From Choanephora cucurbitarum (Eukaryota; Mucoromycota; Mucoromycetes; Mucorales; Choanephoraceae), in the NCBI GenBank assembly GCA_025331435.1, contig JAIWNI010000001.1, positions 372,001 to 436,000 of the forward strand: a stretch of DNA of 64,000 nt, read 5' to 3'. A program made the position numbers and the translations under genes. Below the pieces are notes generated by a model. The model was not told the DNA's origin, searched no databases, and worked only from the letters and a program-made list of their open reading frames with translations. Shown piece by piece: positions 23,579 through 34,930 of the stretch. Within the stretch, counting starts at the first letter, position 1, and the number at the start of each line of letters is the position of its first letter.

Positions 23579-24162
23579 TTAAGAAACAAAAATAAAGAGA
23601 AAGGGCGAAAAAAAAAGAAGTTGATCTTTAGATTTCCGGATCGAGGCGTGCCAATCCTCCAATCAGAAATGTACAAATTTCAATTTCCGACGCATTCTCT
23701 GTATGGGAGGTTAATCCCCAGCTTCATATGACTACAGTTGCAAACTTCCTCTTCTCCTCCCCTCACCTAATAAAGGGTATGTATACAACAGCATGTCCTG
23801 TTTCTGATTTGATGCAATGATGTGATGATTGCTCCTTTTTCGATGATGACGATGAAGGCAGCATGGACAAACGATGGATGGATGGATGAACGGCTTGAAT
23901 CAGACTAGAATGTTCAAAGTGCGATATTATGTATGCAAGCATATCCAACTTTTGTTTTTTTTATTATACTTCCTCAGTCTTCATCAGGGCATCATGGACA
24001 CATAGACCAACAAGCAAATATATGTGACTGAAATCAAACTTTCGATTTGCTTCATCGGACATCATCAGATTCATCACAATCAGCTTAACAGATCGACATC
24101 TTCTCTTTTATTCTTTTAAACAATGGAATTAATCGTTATTTCATGTTTAGATTTGAATCAAG
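23579..24162. promoter_or_regulatory. Divergent promoter region between unknown gene and uL2
   Basis: 584 bp separate two divergent start codons. A GTATGT consensus donor at 23777 and a TTTAG acceptor near 24151 could bound a 5'-UTR intron of the ribosomal gene, but nothing proves it. An upstream ATG at 24123 is out of frame with uL2 and would overlap its start if not spliced out, which mildly favours the UTR intron. A GGATGGATGG repeat lies near 23873-23887. Confidence 0.4.
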
Positions 24163-24979
24163 ATGGGTCGCGTCATTCGTGCTCAAAGAAAAGGTGCCGG
24201 AAGTATCTTCAAGTCTCACACTGTTGGCCGTAAGGGTGCTGCTCAACTCCGTGTTTTCGACTTTGCTGAACGTCATGGTTACATTCGTGGTATTGTCAAG
24301 GAAATCGTTCACGATCCCGGAAGAGGTGCTCCTCTTGCCAAGGTTGTCTTCCGTGACCCCTACAAGTAAGTCTTTGATACAATTAAATGACAACAGATAC
24401 TTATGGCTACTGTTTAGGTACAAGCTCCGTACCGAAACCTTCATTGCCACCGAAGGTATGTACACTGGTCAATTTGTCTATGCTGGTAAGAAGGCCTCTT
24501 TGAACATTGGTAACGTCTTGCCTTTGGCTTCCATGCCCGAAGGTACCGTTATCTGTAACGTTGAAGAAAAGGTTGGTGACCGTGGTGCTATTGCCCGTAC
24601 CTCTGGTAACTACGTTACTATCATCGGTCACGGTGAAGATGGTAAGACCCGTATTCGTTTGCCCTCTGGTGCCAAGAAGATCATCCCCTCTACTTCTCGT
24701 GCCGTTGTCGGTATCGTTGCTGGTGGTGGTCGTATTGACAAGCCCTTGTTGAAGGCTGGTCGTGCTTACCACAAGTTCAGAGTTAAGCGTAACAGCTGGC
24801 CCAAGACTCGTGGTGTTGCCATGAACCCCGTTGATCACCCTCACGGTGGTGGTAACCATCAACACATTGGTAAGGCCTCTACCATGGCCCGTGACTCTCC
24901 TGCTGGTCAAAAGGTTGGTTTGATTGCTGCTCGTCGTACTGGTCTCCTCCGTGGTACCAAGAAGATCAAGGATGCTTAA
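24163..24979 (+). CDS. RPL2: 60S ribosomal protein uL2 (L8/Rpl2)
   Basis: Exons 24163-24365 and 24418-24979 give 254 aa, exactly the yeast length. It begins [19 protein letters not shown] and contains the uL2 signature [16 protein letters not shown] near the C-terminus, whose conserved His lies near the peptidyl-transferase centre. Codon use is strongly biased (GGT, GCT, AAG, CGT, CCC), as expected for a highly expressed gene, and differs from neighbours. The 167-codon open frame on the opposite strand is a by-product of this bias. Confidence 0.98.
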
Positions 24980-25947
24980 ATTTCTTAATCAAATAAACTC
25001 TTGCTTTTTCTCGTTTATTTTTCTTTCCACTTAGAAAAAAAATAAAGAAGTAATCTTTTTCACTTAACTATCCTGACTATTCTTCCTTGTCGAGTGAGTG
25101 TCTTTACGATAGGTGCTTGCCTCTAATGTGTATATGGGTGTGTTGTGCTGAGTTTTAGGTATACTCAAAAACGGCTTATGTTCAAAGCAGAAAGTAAACA
25201 ATGGGTTGAGTATACAATCCATGTTTTGAGCTATTTTTTATTTGGCTGAAGTAACAAAAGACTAAATTGTCACTATGTACCACAGCTGTAAAATCGCATT
25301 TTGTTGGAAATGGCTATAGATATAACCGCATAGTAACCATCTATATCTTGCCTTAGGTTCATCGGAGTCTGCGAAATAGGTCTAACTGGTCAGGAAGAAG
25401 GCTTCGTTCATTTTGTTTGTATTCGACCTTTTGGTCTGTACTGGAATTCTTATGGTATATTGTGCCTGTGACCATAGAAGAAGACAAGTGTTATCTCCAA
25501 TTTTCTTAGAGACATCTGAACAAACAAAGCTTTTTTTAGGCTGCCTTGACAGTTACACGTTAACAAGAGCAAACCTTCACCTTCATCACCATTTGTAAAT
25601 TATTCGGACGGATAAATGAGATAGAATTTATTTTATCATGTTTGAATTCTGATAGATTGTTCTGTGAGCCAATTATTAAACAGTTGCATGGATTGTTCAT
25701 TTCTTCGCAGCTAAATGTATGCTTGTCAATTCACATTCTTTTCACATGATTGCCTTAGCTACATAAAGAGATAAATATACCAACGGGTTTTATGCATTTG
25801 TCCGCTTTATTTTTCTTTTGGGTGTCAGATCTTCAAAAGTAACAAACAAGTTGTCTATTTATCTTTTTTAGGCAACTACCATCCTTCTTCTTTCTCTTCT
25901 CTTCGCTTTGCTCTGTTTTTCATTTTTGTTTTCAAACAGCACTTGAC
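24980..25947. other. Intergenic, no gene seen
   Basis: 3' flank of uL2 then AT-rich sequence. The last ~90 bp before 25948 is pyrimidine-rich (CTTCTTTCTCTTC), a pattern repeated before several starts in this window. Confidence 0.5.
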
Positions 25948-27097
25948 ATGCCAGCTTCGAAGTTTTTTCCCTCAATTCTGAATACATCAGAATTGAGTAA
26001 ATCTAATGAACCTATACTCTCACCTACTTTACCTCCTAGTCCTATCCAAACTGTATCCAGTAATGTTATTCGAATCCAAATGATTTCACCTGAAGAGGAA
26101 AAAGAAGAGGAGGACAATGAATACATTGATGATGGGTTACCCAAATCAATCCCTACTCCTCCAACATTCTCTTGTCAGCATCCAGATTTTGATAGCAATT
26201 ACCAAAAGGAAGCCGACGTGCCAACAACCAGGTATTCACATATTCCACAAGATTCAGTAGATGTTTCGAGCAAGGTGATTGCAGAGCCTATAATCAAACA
26301 TGCTGAGAATAAGAGAGGCATTATAGAGATAGTACAGACAGACCAAGCCAAAGACATGGAAATTGAGCAGATTTCCCAAGTGCCCATAATATCCACAGTT
26401 CTTTTTCCTTTAGCAGAAGAAACTGAAATCGACTTACCTACTCCAGCTGCATCAAATAATGATCCGCATAATCAACCTCACCCAGATTTCAAGATGAAAA
26501 GTACTTTCACTAAAACCTCCTTTTATTACCGACTGAAGCAAAAAGTAAAAATAGCTGTTGTAAAACTATTTAATGAAAAACCTAAAGCTATCAAGGTAAG
26601 CCTCAAAAAGGTTTATTGTTCACCATAGGTAAATAATGATATGTATTATTCACTAGCCAAATGAATCAAGGCAAATGATATCCACAGAGTGCATTCTCTC
26701 CGAAACCAAGGAACCAACACCAAATAATGATCAACACTGTGAGTATGTTTTATTTTATCCAAAGCCTAGTAACTAAAGAGTAATTGTCCAATTTCTAGTA
26801 TCAAGATCTATCTCTGCCATTGCCATTGCAGGAAAAGATAGTGATATCGAAGAACAGGAAGTCGAAAGCGAAGATGATGAAGAACAGGAGAAAGCAAGTA
26901 TTCAAACAAAGCAACCAGAAGTGAAAATACAACTTGAGGGTCCTCCTATTTACTGTCGCAACATTGCAACTTCTGTACTCTATAATCTATCAAAAACAGA
27001 ACCTGTAGCTACTTGTTACTCATCTCCTCAATTAGGATCTGGGGATGCTTACGATATTAAGGTCCTTTGTGAGCAAAGTTTTTTTGGACACTCTTGA
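25948..27097 (+). CDS. Unknown acidic, mostly disordered protein, 342 aa
   Basis: Exons 25948-26595, 26657-26738 and 26799-27097 join in phase. The N-terminal 170 residues are Ser/Pro/acidic-rich (EEEKEEEDNEYIDDG). A basic amphipathic block (SFYYRLKQKVKIAVVKLF) sits around residues 195-212. A second acidic run follows, and the C-terminus is more ordered (GPPIYCRNIATSVLYNLS ... GDAYDIKVLCEQSFFGHS). No known domain is visible. The gene is convergent with the Zn2Cys6 factor, leaving 193 bp between stops. Confidence 0.65.
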
Positions 27098-27290
27098 TGG
27101 GTTCTTCCGAGGATATTTTCTTATATGTTTGTGTTTTATTATCTAGTTCAATTAATTACAAATAAACTGTTTCCAAAAAGAAAGCTTAAAAAAGAAATAG
27201 CATGCAATTTTTTGTTTATTTACAAATGAATGGTGATATTGGCAAAGAAAAAATGAACAGATTTGCTATATATATACATATAAATGTAGA

Positions 27291-29637
27291 TCAAAATGTA
27301 GATTGCTTTTGCTGATGAGCCTGTTGATCAAGTCCTATAAAATATGTCATCAATGTCTTTTTTAATTCACCAAAATAAGCAGAGGATGTGTTTTGATCGC
27401 CTGTCAGATTTGTCTCCATTGCTAAATCCTCTGTGCTTAAACTGACTTCAGATCCCGAAAGACTGCCTGTAGTAGTGCTATTGTCTGAAGGCAGCATACT
27501 TGTCCAGAAGTTGAGATCAGTATCTGATTTATTATGTGTATTGTCGCTGCCTCCAACTTGATTGAAATTTCCAGCTTTCTGAACCCGCTGCATAAGCACT
27601 TTTAGTGTAAGATATAGATTGTTCTGTGCTCTTGCTCTAATATAGGGATTTTTTGCGTTCTTCAACATAGCCATAGCATCACTAGCTATCAATAGCCAGT
27701 GCAGCTCTACAGTGCATGGCAAGCGGCAATATAACACATGAAATATTTTGGCAATAGCATCACAGCAAACAGACACTATTAGGAGTGCACGGTCACCATC
27801 AAAGCGCTCCATATTTGCACCCAGTAGGTCGGTAACACTAGGTGATTGCATCACTCGGGTTTCTAAAGCAAGCCAGTATGCATAATAAAGTTGGTTGAGA
27901 TAGATGGCATAAGGGTTCTGACATTGCTGAATCCGGTCTATTTGAAGATATTCCAAAGGTGATTCTGAAAGACGTAAATCAGGTGGTAAACTCTTCCAAA
28001 AACTAATTAGCTGGTTTTCGAGATGTTCAATATCACTCACAAGCACTGAGTCTCGAGTACCAGCCAAGAGTTCCCATTTCAATTCGTTTGCCTGTGCCGA
28101 CATTTGCGAGTTGTGTAATCGTACTACATGATAAAAAACTTGAACCGCGTCTTTAATTTCTTTGTTGTCAATTTCGTTGGCCAACAAAGTCGGCGATCCA
28201 ATTCCATTTTCATACAAAATAGATGAAAAATCACAGAGCCCATCATAAGACATGTACATATAAACTTCAAGATAGCGTACAGTATAATACATACGTCTCC
28301 AAGATTCGGCTTCTGCAATTTCAGGTGTGACAGGGGTTTGAGAAGTGATATCTCGTACAATATCGATATATTTGTCTCTAAGTTGACACACCATGCGCCA
28401 AGCCATATTGACATACGTCCTGGCTTCTGAATTAAGTAACAGAATCATAGCGCTTTGAGCCAAGAGCATTAATGTACCTGCCAACAACAGGTTGGGCTCT
28501 TCCTCGAACAGGACATCCTCTAGTTGCTCCTTTGCTTCTTGGCGGAACATTTCTGCCAAAGCCTCGCGCGTCAATGGAGGAGGAATAATCATAACATGAC
28601 GACATTGAGAAAAGGCGATAAAGGCTGCCATGGCAGAAGCTGTCATGGAAGATGGATTAGATTCAAAAAGCGGAAGATAATAAGGCTGACAAAAAAGCGG
28701 ACTTAGTAGACCCTGACATTGAAAATATGACCTGATTAATTGCTGCTTTATGAATGTGCGCGTTATGTAATCGCAGTTGATATTCTCGATAAACTTGGTT
28801 TTCTTTGGTTGATCTTTACTCTTGAAAAAGTCATGCAGCATATATTCTACTTTTAACATTCGGTTGGTGACTTCAAGCTGCTGATGAGACCGATTAGCAA
28901 AGTAATTAGGTGTTCTTTGAGGAAAAACTGTTGCATTGAAGAACGGCAAGGATTGAGAGAGAAAGGTTGCGACATCCGAGATGGTTTTGATAGATGTCTG
29001 AAAAGAGATACCTTCTGCGCCTTGTGTAATGGTCAATTTCCATTCATTTTCAGACGAGTGAAATTTAGGGCGCTTTGTGGTTGCGTGAACACAATGTACC
29101 GGATCAGCACACTCACACGTTGAAATGTTAGTATTCTGGCTATATCGCCTATCACTACAGCTACTAAAATAACTTCCACTGGCCGAGCTACTACCACTTG
29201 AACTCATAGCATCACTTGTATCGTAGTAGTCGTCTTCTTGTGTATATAAAAGCGTTGGATAAGGGTTTGGTGAAATAGGCCTAGATGATTCCAATTGAAT
29301 TTTCACGTTGAACAACCGTAATTGCTCTTCCATGTTGGCCATATCTTGTTCCATCAGCCGAACTTGTTCCAACAGTCTGTTTTTCTTACTGACAGGGACG
29401 GTCTTTTTCAAAACTGTAGGCTTAGCGGTGTATTTGAAAACGCAAGCTAGCTTCATTTTGATACATCTTTCACATTGGTTGCCTTGCGTTACTTTACACT
29501 TTCTCCGGTGAGCACGGCAGTTTTCGCCTAATAAAAAAAAGAAATATTAGGTTCGCAGCTTCGAAAAAACAATAGAAAAAGACTTTACAGGGTTTGTTTC
29601 GTTTTTGCTTATTGTTTTCATCGAGAATAGAAGACAT
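27291..29637 (-). CDS. Zn2Cys6 fungal transcription factor
   Basis: Exon 1 (29637-29589, 49 nt) splices to exon 2 (29527-27291), giving 761 aa. The zinc cluster forms only after this splice: CENC at residues 17-20, then Cys27, Cys35, Cys38 and Cys45, spacing C-x2-C-x6-C-x7-C-x2-C-x6-C, with the basic RAHRRK between. A linker and a short leucine-rich coiled coil (LLEQVRLMEQDMANMEEQL) for dimerisation follow. The remaining ~550 residues are helical, consistent with the fungal-specific factor domain (middle homology region). Such proteins bind CGG-based sites as dimers. The target pathway is unknown. A model starting at the internal ATG (29456) would lose most of the DNA-binding domain. Confidence 0.88.
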
Positions 29638-30330
29638 AATGGCAGAAACTCATAGCTTTTTCACTGAATGCACCCAAAAAAGAAACAGAAGTAGGACGAA
29701 AATAAAGGGAGAAAAGAAAGAGAGAAAAAAGGAAGTTCTGAAAAAAAAAAATATAAGGGTACAAAAAAGGAGAAAAGTAGAAAAAGGAAATTGGAGTGTT
29801 GAGATAATTTTGGCAGGACTGAAATCCTCATATACAAAATAAGAAATATGGCAGCTTATTTGAAGGCAGCTGAAAAGCGTCGTAACAGTAAATGTTTGTC
29901 TAGTTTAGCTTAATCCTCTAAAAAGTGAGAGAAACTAAGAGGAACTAAAGATGGTGTTCCTTGTATACAGAGTAGGAAACCAACAAAGAGAAGATAGTTT
30001 TTTGTCTAATTGGTTAACATCGACTTTTGCTTGGTTTCTCCTAATTGTTCTCACTAGACCATAGAAAACACAAGGTATATCGAATTGAGTCAAGTCAGTT
30101 ATTTCCAACTCCCTATATGTTTGACTGATCAAGTTTAGTCTGCTCGTGAACAATGGTTTCAAAAATAACAAAATGTCCACACCAACAAATTTAGAATAGT
30201 CAAAAAACCATCAGACATGCAAAATTCCAAATGACATCACTAAGAAAAATAAATTTTATGCATTTTTCTTTTTGCCTCTTTCTCTTTCTCTTTCTCTTTC
30301 TCTTTCTTTTTTGTATCATTCATAATAAAG
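29638..30330. promoter_or_regulatory. Divergent promoter region (Zn2Cys6 factor / F-box-kelch gene)
   Basis: 693 bp between divergent starts. 29690-29800 is a purine-rich tract. A run of about five TTTCTC hexanucleotides (30272-30306) ends ~25 bp before the kelch start codon. No gene is seen. Confidence 0.5.
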
Positions 30331-32409
30331 ATGTCAGCAACTAACATTTTCGATCTAAGCCTGGATATCAAGTATATCATTCTCGACTATTTAGATAACA
30401 TGTCATTAGCACATTTAGCTCAGACATGCACTTATTTCGGTACATACACATGCCATATGCATATATGGTTTCAGCTCATTCAATTCATCTTTATACAGGT
30501 CTGCTTGTACGCAAAGTCATGTCTTTCCGTAATGGACAAGTTACTATTGCCAATCATATGATGCCCAAACCACCACCCTTTTTAAACTACAGAGCAGGTG
30601 TTTCAATTGGATCTGTATTTTATATGCCCTTTATCAATGAAAGTCCGTTTTGTTACTGCTATGATCTTGATCATCACATTTGGACAACACACAAGTTAAA
30701 CCTGATCGACATGGCTCACATTCAACCACAAATCACCTGTGCCTCTGTGATTGGCAACAAAATTTATCTCGTTGGTGGTCGCTTGTTGAATTCGTACATC
30801 CTGTCCAATGCTGTGATAGAGATTGACACAGACAATTTCAATACGCGTATCATCAAAGACGCCGAAGGCTCTCCGCCGAGACCAAGGCATGAACATTCTG
30901 TAGATGCTATTGCTGACCGATTCTTAGTTGTTTTTGGTGGGCTATGCTATAATTCAGTTGGTAGGGTCTCTTACTTTTCATAAAAAGAAAAGAAAACAAC
31001 ATCATGATAAGGTTTATTCATCTCTGCTTTTTCTTTCTTCTTTTAGGTGAAAATGACGTTTATGTTTATGACAAAGTTGACAATCGATGGTTTGTGCCTC
31101 CTGTAACTGGGTAAGTTGTCTGTAATTCCTCTTTTCTGTAAGCTAAAAATGGTTGTTATTTTTTAATTTGCAGACACCTACCACATTTGAGATTCGGTCA
31201 TGCAAGTACAGCCATAGGCACCGATCTGTATATTCACGGTGGAGCGCAACTAGATAACGATAGTAGTTACATTGTTTATGACGATCTATATAAACTTGAC
31301 TGCAAGGAATGGGTGTGGTACAAGTACGAGCATCCTGAAGTAGAACGCTACCTAAGAAACCAAGACGTATCTCATGGAGAACCATCCTCGCATCGAGAGC
31401 ATTTGATCTCTACTAATGGTGATAGTCCCTACGATCGATTCCAATCGTATATGTGTAATTACGGTCATAAGCTCATTATTTTTGGTGGCCATTCAATACG
31501 TGAAGATGAAGACGACAATGAAATCCTCTGTAGCTATTCATTAGATGAGCTCTGTGTGTTTAATGTAAAGCGAAATGCATGGAGTCTATTCCATGCTTCA
31601 GTAATGCGAGACGGGCCATTAGAAGAGGAGGATTCAAAAAAGACAGAAGAATCTTTGACCGTCTCAGACATGAGTATTGCTCCTGTTATGCTAGACGGGT
31701 ATGGTATTCGTATATACATATTTGCTGGTCATAAAGCTGCCGAAGTACCGCGATCGTCTGACCAATTAATGGAGACCGATAATTCATCTCATTCATTTGA
31801 TAGCAATCATCATTCCGATCAACATCATACCACACTTCCTAGTATTACAGAGCAGATCCAGTCTGATTGTGATGATGTAAATAGCTCGAACCAGTCTTAT
31901 AAAGCCGAACCAAAGACAATCGAGCAAACAGATGGCCTTCGGTTTGAAGACAATGATAACAGACCAATAAGCTCTGACCAAGTAAGCATGAAAGTTTAAA
32001 AGTTCAAGATTATGTCTTTATTCCAACACAAAAAACATAGGGAGATTTGAAATCACCTAATCACAATGGTATATCAGCTCAAGTAGAAGAGCTTTTTCAA
32101 TCTGTTGATCCAGACATGATCAATAGACGTGTCGAAAATAATTCTACAGAAGCCAACGAAGAATCCGAAATTATTGCACAATACAACACAAACCATGCTC
32201 AAATCAGTAGAAAGGACAGTCGCAGGAGACCGTCTATTAGTGTTATCCATCGAAATCATCGATCAAATGAAGAAGACCCTCATCGCTCTCTGCCAGCTTC
32301 TTCATCTAGTCATTCTTCTTTGAGTAGCAGTAATAGCTCAAGTCCTTGGAAACCAAATAGACAGCGCAAGATAACACCTTGCTCCATCATACTTGAGCTA
32401 TTTGAATAA
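30331..32409 (+). CDS. F-box-like / kelch-repeat protein
   Basis: Exons 30331-30439, 30499-30960, 31047-31110, 31174-31981 and 32041-32409 give 603 aa. The first ~36 residues look like a short F-box (DLSLDIKYIILDYLDNMSLAHLAQTC). Kelch blades follow, with GG-Y-W signatures: NKIYLVGG, RFLVVFGG, DLYIHGG, KLIIFGGH and IYIFAGH. Positions past about 390 are Ser/acidic-rich and disordered, with a basic serine-rich tail (SRRRPSISVIH) that could be phosphorylated. An F-box plus kelch propeller suggests an SCF substrate receptor. Fungal kelch regulators of the Ral2 or Mds3 type are alternatives I cannot exclude. Confidence 0.8.
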
Positions 32410-32762
32410 TATGTATATATCTTTAGTTGTAAATACTATATAGTACTTGTATATCAATCAATTGATGGGAAACCATTTCTTTTCGTAAAAAATATCTATA
32501 TTTCTTAAAAGACAAAAATGGGAAAGTAATTATGAAGGTATTTTTTACAAAAGAGAAAATAAACTTCAGGTTCTCACTATTAATTGGCCGGAAGTAAATC
32601 AAGCCACACTTTTTTACACGATTAAGTTCAGATAGTTATACGTTTGTTTACTGTAAACAAGAAGAGTTAGGCTAAGTCATTGTGTATCTTCATAATTTAT
32701 CCGCTTAACCCAGTCAGTTTTTTTATAGACTATATTTCATCATACAGTGTGAACAGAAATAA
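32410..32762. other. Intergenic, no gene seen
   Basis: 3' flank of the kelch gene, AT-rich; no supportable feature. Confidence 0.5.
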
Positions 32763-33035
32763 GCTGCAGATTTACAAACTCCGCGATTCGATCATGTAAC
32801 CCCTTTTCTTAACAAACATCTTAAAAAGAGTTTTTCTACAGTTATTTCGGTATCCATAGAAGCTAAAAAGCATCTTTCCGAATATGATTATAGTAGATTA
32901 GCCGGCGCTTTTGTGTATCAAAGTAAAATTGCTCAGATCGCCAGAGATCTTGACCTTCCTGAATCAACTGTACGATTAGCTCATAAACGATTTCAGCAAA
33001 TACAGACCACCCTTTATCCAGATGGTTCAAGTTGA
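32763..33035 (+). pseudogene. Helix-turn-helix fragment resembling a Tc1/mariner transposase N-terminus
   Basis: A 90-codon open frame without a start codon. Its centre reads LSEYDYSRLAGAFVY, then IAQIARDLDLPESTVRLAHKRF, which has the spacing of the DNA-binding helix-turn-helix at the N-terminus of Tc1/mariner-type transposases (helix, turn around DLPES, recognition helix). No complete DDE catalytic domain follows in frame. I read it as a truncated relic. A 177-bp MITE with TA-ended termini lies about 1 kb downstream. Confidence 0.5.
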
Positions 33036-33040
33036 AGATT

Positions 33041-33891
33041 ATGACGAATGAAGATTGGTACCGTGTAAACGTTTATGGCGATGTTTTTGACCTGCTTTTT
33101 AACTCAAAACATGGATACAAAACAAAAAGTTAAGAACCTATTACCTGTTTTTTTTCAATGACACTCTCATTAAACTCAAGTTTTACAAATCAGAATGTCA
33201 TTCACAAACTATCAAGGCATTGAAAGCGAATGGTTTAGTAGATGTAGATGAAAAGGATATTCGCTTTGACTTCATATTTACGAACTCAGCTGGGATTCAA
33301 GATGTGAAGACAAGCCTACTATCAAAGTATCGAACAAAGACAAAAATAAAGCCGACTATTTAAGAGAGAGCGTACTCCATCATTGGTCTAGTCTCCTTCC
33401 TTACGAAGAATTCGCCCAGCATTTATGCCATTTCAACAAGCTAAATCTGCGAATAATGGGCACTAAGCTTGTAAATGGAATTATGATTCATGCTTGCCTT
33501 AAAGAAATAGCTATCCCTCTATCCGATAACAATGGTGCTGGAATCGCTGAGTATTTGACTGCTGTCATTTCTTTGGTTGTAAGTAGAAAACATTTGTTTA
33601 ACTTATCTATGATATATTAACAACCGATCACTTTTCTACAGAGGATGGTTACTTGAAGCTATTCAGCTAATGATACAGACTGCACAGCAAGACAATATGA
33701 CATTTTTGGCGAAGCCAGCTACGTCAAAGATCTGTTACAGAGAGGATTCCCCTGTATCAAAAGGTAGCAACATCACCTACAGGGGTATAAATTACATCAG
33801 TAGATCAATTAGCCGAAATAATGCTAAGTTTAACTCATTTTTCCTGTCGTTTGACAGAAGTGATTCAGTTATCAATGCGATAAACAAATAA
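33041..33891 (+). pseudogene. Decayed protein-coding relic, several frames
   Basis: Coding-like pieces follow one another in shifted frames: MTNEDWYRVNVYGDVFDLLF (33041-33133), a piece around FYKSECHSQTIKALKANGL (about 33149-33363), HHWSSLLPYEEFAQHL through IPLSDNNGAGIAEYL (about 33346-33579), and a last one with LEAIQLMIQTAQQDN (about 33650-33891). An intron-like GTAAGT...CTACAG lies between the last two but does not join them in phase. Stops and frameshifts make a functional product unlikely. The protein family is unknown to me; the pattern suggests a member of an expanded repetitive gene family. Confidence 0.5.
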
Positions 33892-33973
33892 ACTGATGTT
33901 TCTTTTTGACTACTTCTAACCTATTTTATAAGCAGAGAAAACTTTGTATGAAAACCCCTAAAGTTGGTTGATG

Positions 33974-34150
33974 TATAGTAATCGCTCGATTTAAGAGTAT
34001 TTGGTTCAAGAGTATGCTTGGTATAAGAGTGCAAGTCTTTAACTTGAACATCGCTTCAAGCGCTAAAACATCATTCGGTATAAGAGTATATTCAATATAA
34101 GAGTGTATTTCTCAAGAACATGAACACTCTCAAACAAAGTAACAGTTGCA
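33974..34150. mobile_element. MITE, family A, full copy (177 bp)
   Basis: The left end TATAGTAATCGCTCGATTTAAGAGT and right end (ACTCTCAAACAAAGTAACAGTTGCA) are imperfect inverted repeats. In reverse orientation the whole element aligns with 52390-52566, sharing the blocks TTCATGTTCTTGAGAAA, CTTATATTGA and GCGCTTGAAGCG. The two copies have the same length. There is no ORF. The termini and TA ends suggest mobilisation by a Tc1/mariner transposase. Confidence 0.75.
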
Positions 34151-34930
34151 CCAACCATATTAATACATTGATGTAATTTCGGAGCGCTAATGTAAAGAAA
34201 TCGTTGCTGAAGCAAAAAAGCTTTATTGAATTAAGCAAATGCAAAACGTCAAAACAATGCTATCATTGTTGAAGTAAGGTAATTGACAGGAATAGTTACT
34301 TTGTCTTCAGGTCTCAATAAACTTAATTGCTTTAATCCAGAAACGCTATTAAGGCGCCCAAGCTTTGATTCTGAAGAACGGCTGTTTCTTTTTGCGTCTA
34401 TATTTACGAATTCGACTCATAGTTTGCTAGTATAAGCTATCTATCTATATCATGACGCGTACTCAAGTCTTTTTTGAGTCAAACAGAAAAAAAGCTGCAG
34501 TGTTTAACCTAGAAGAGCATACGTAAAGAAGATCAACTACAGAAACAAAACTGAAGAGATATTTTTACAAAATATTAGTAGCCACTCAATATGCGACTCT
34601 AGCTTCATAAAAGTATGGAAATGATGGAATTTTAAATCGCAGTGTATGAAACTTTTTTTGATTTAGAAAGTTTTATTACAGACTTCAGTTGTCGCAACTT
34701 GTTGTACAGTATGTATATAATCCAAAATTAGCTGTTCTTTTCTTGAGCCTGTTGAAATCTATAGTGGAGCAAATGATATGAAATGAGACAGCTTGTGCAT
34801 AAGCTTCTTGGCAAACTAGATCAAAATTGACGCTCCCTGAGTGATGAGTTGATTAAAGAAAGATATTAACTTTTTCAATGTAGAATGCACTTTATTTAAT
34901 GATCCTTCCAATAAATAGGTATTAGTTAGT
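34151..34930. other. Intergenic, no gene seen
   Basis: AT-rich sequence. On the minus strand near 34350-34420 a short basic frame (MSRIRKYRRKKKQPF) exists, but it is only 23 codons and unsupported. Confidence 0.45.

Noticed and set aside
24407..24910. 167-codon open frame antisense to uL2
   Set aside because: Mirror effect of the strong codon bias of the ribosomal gene; the sense frame is uL2 beyond doubt.
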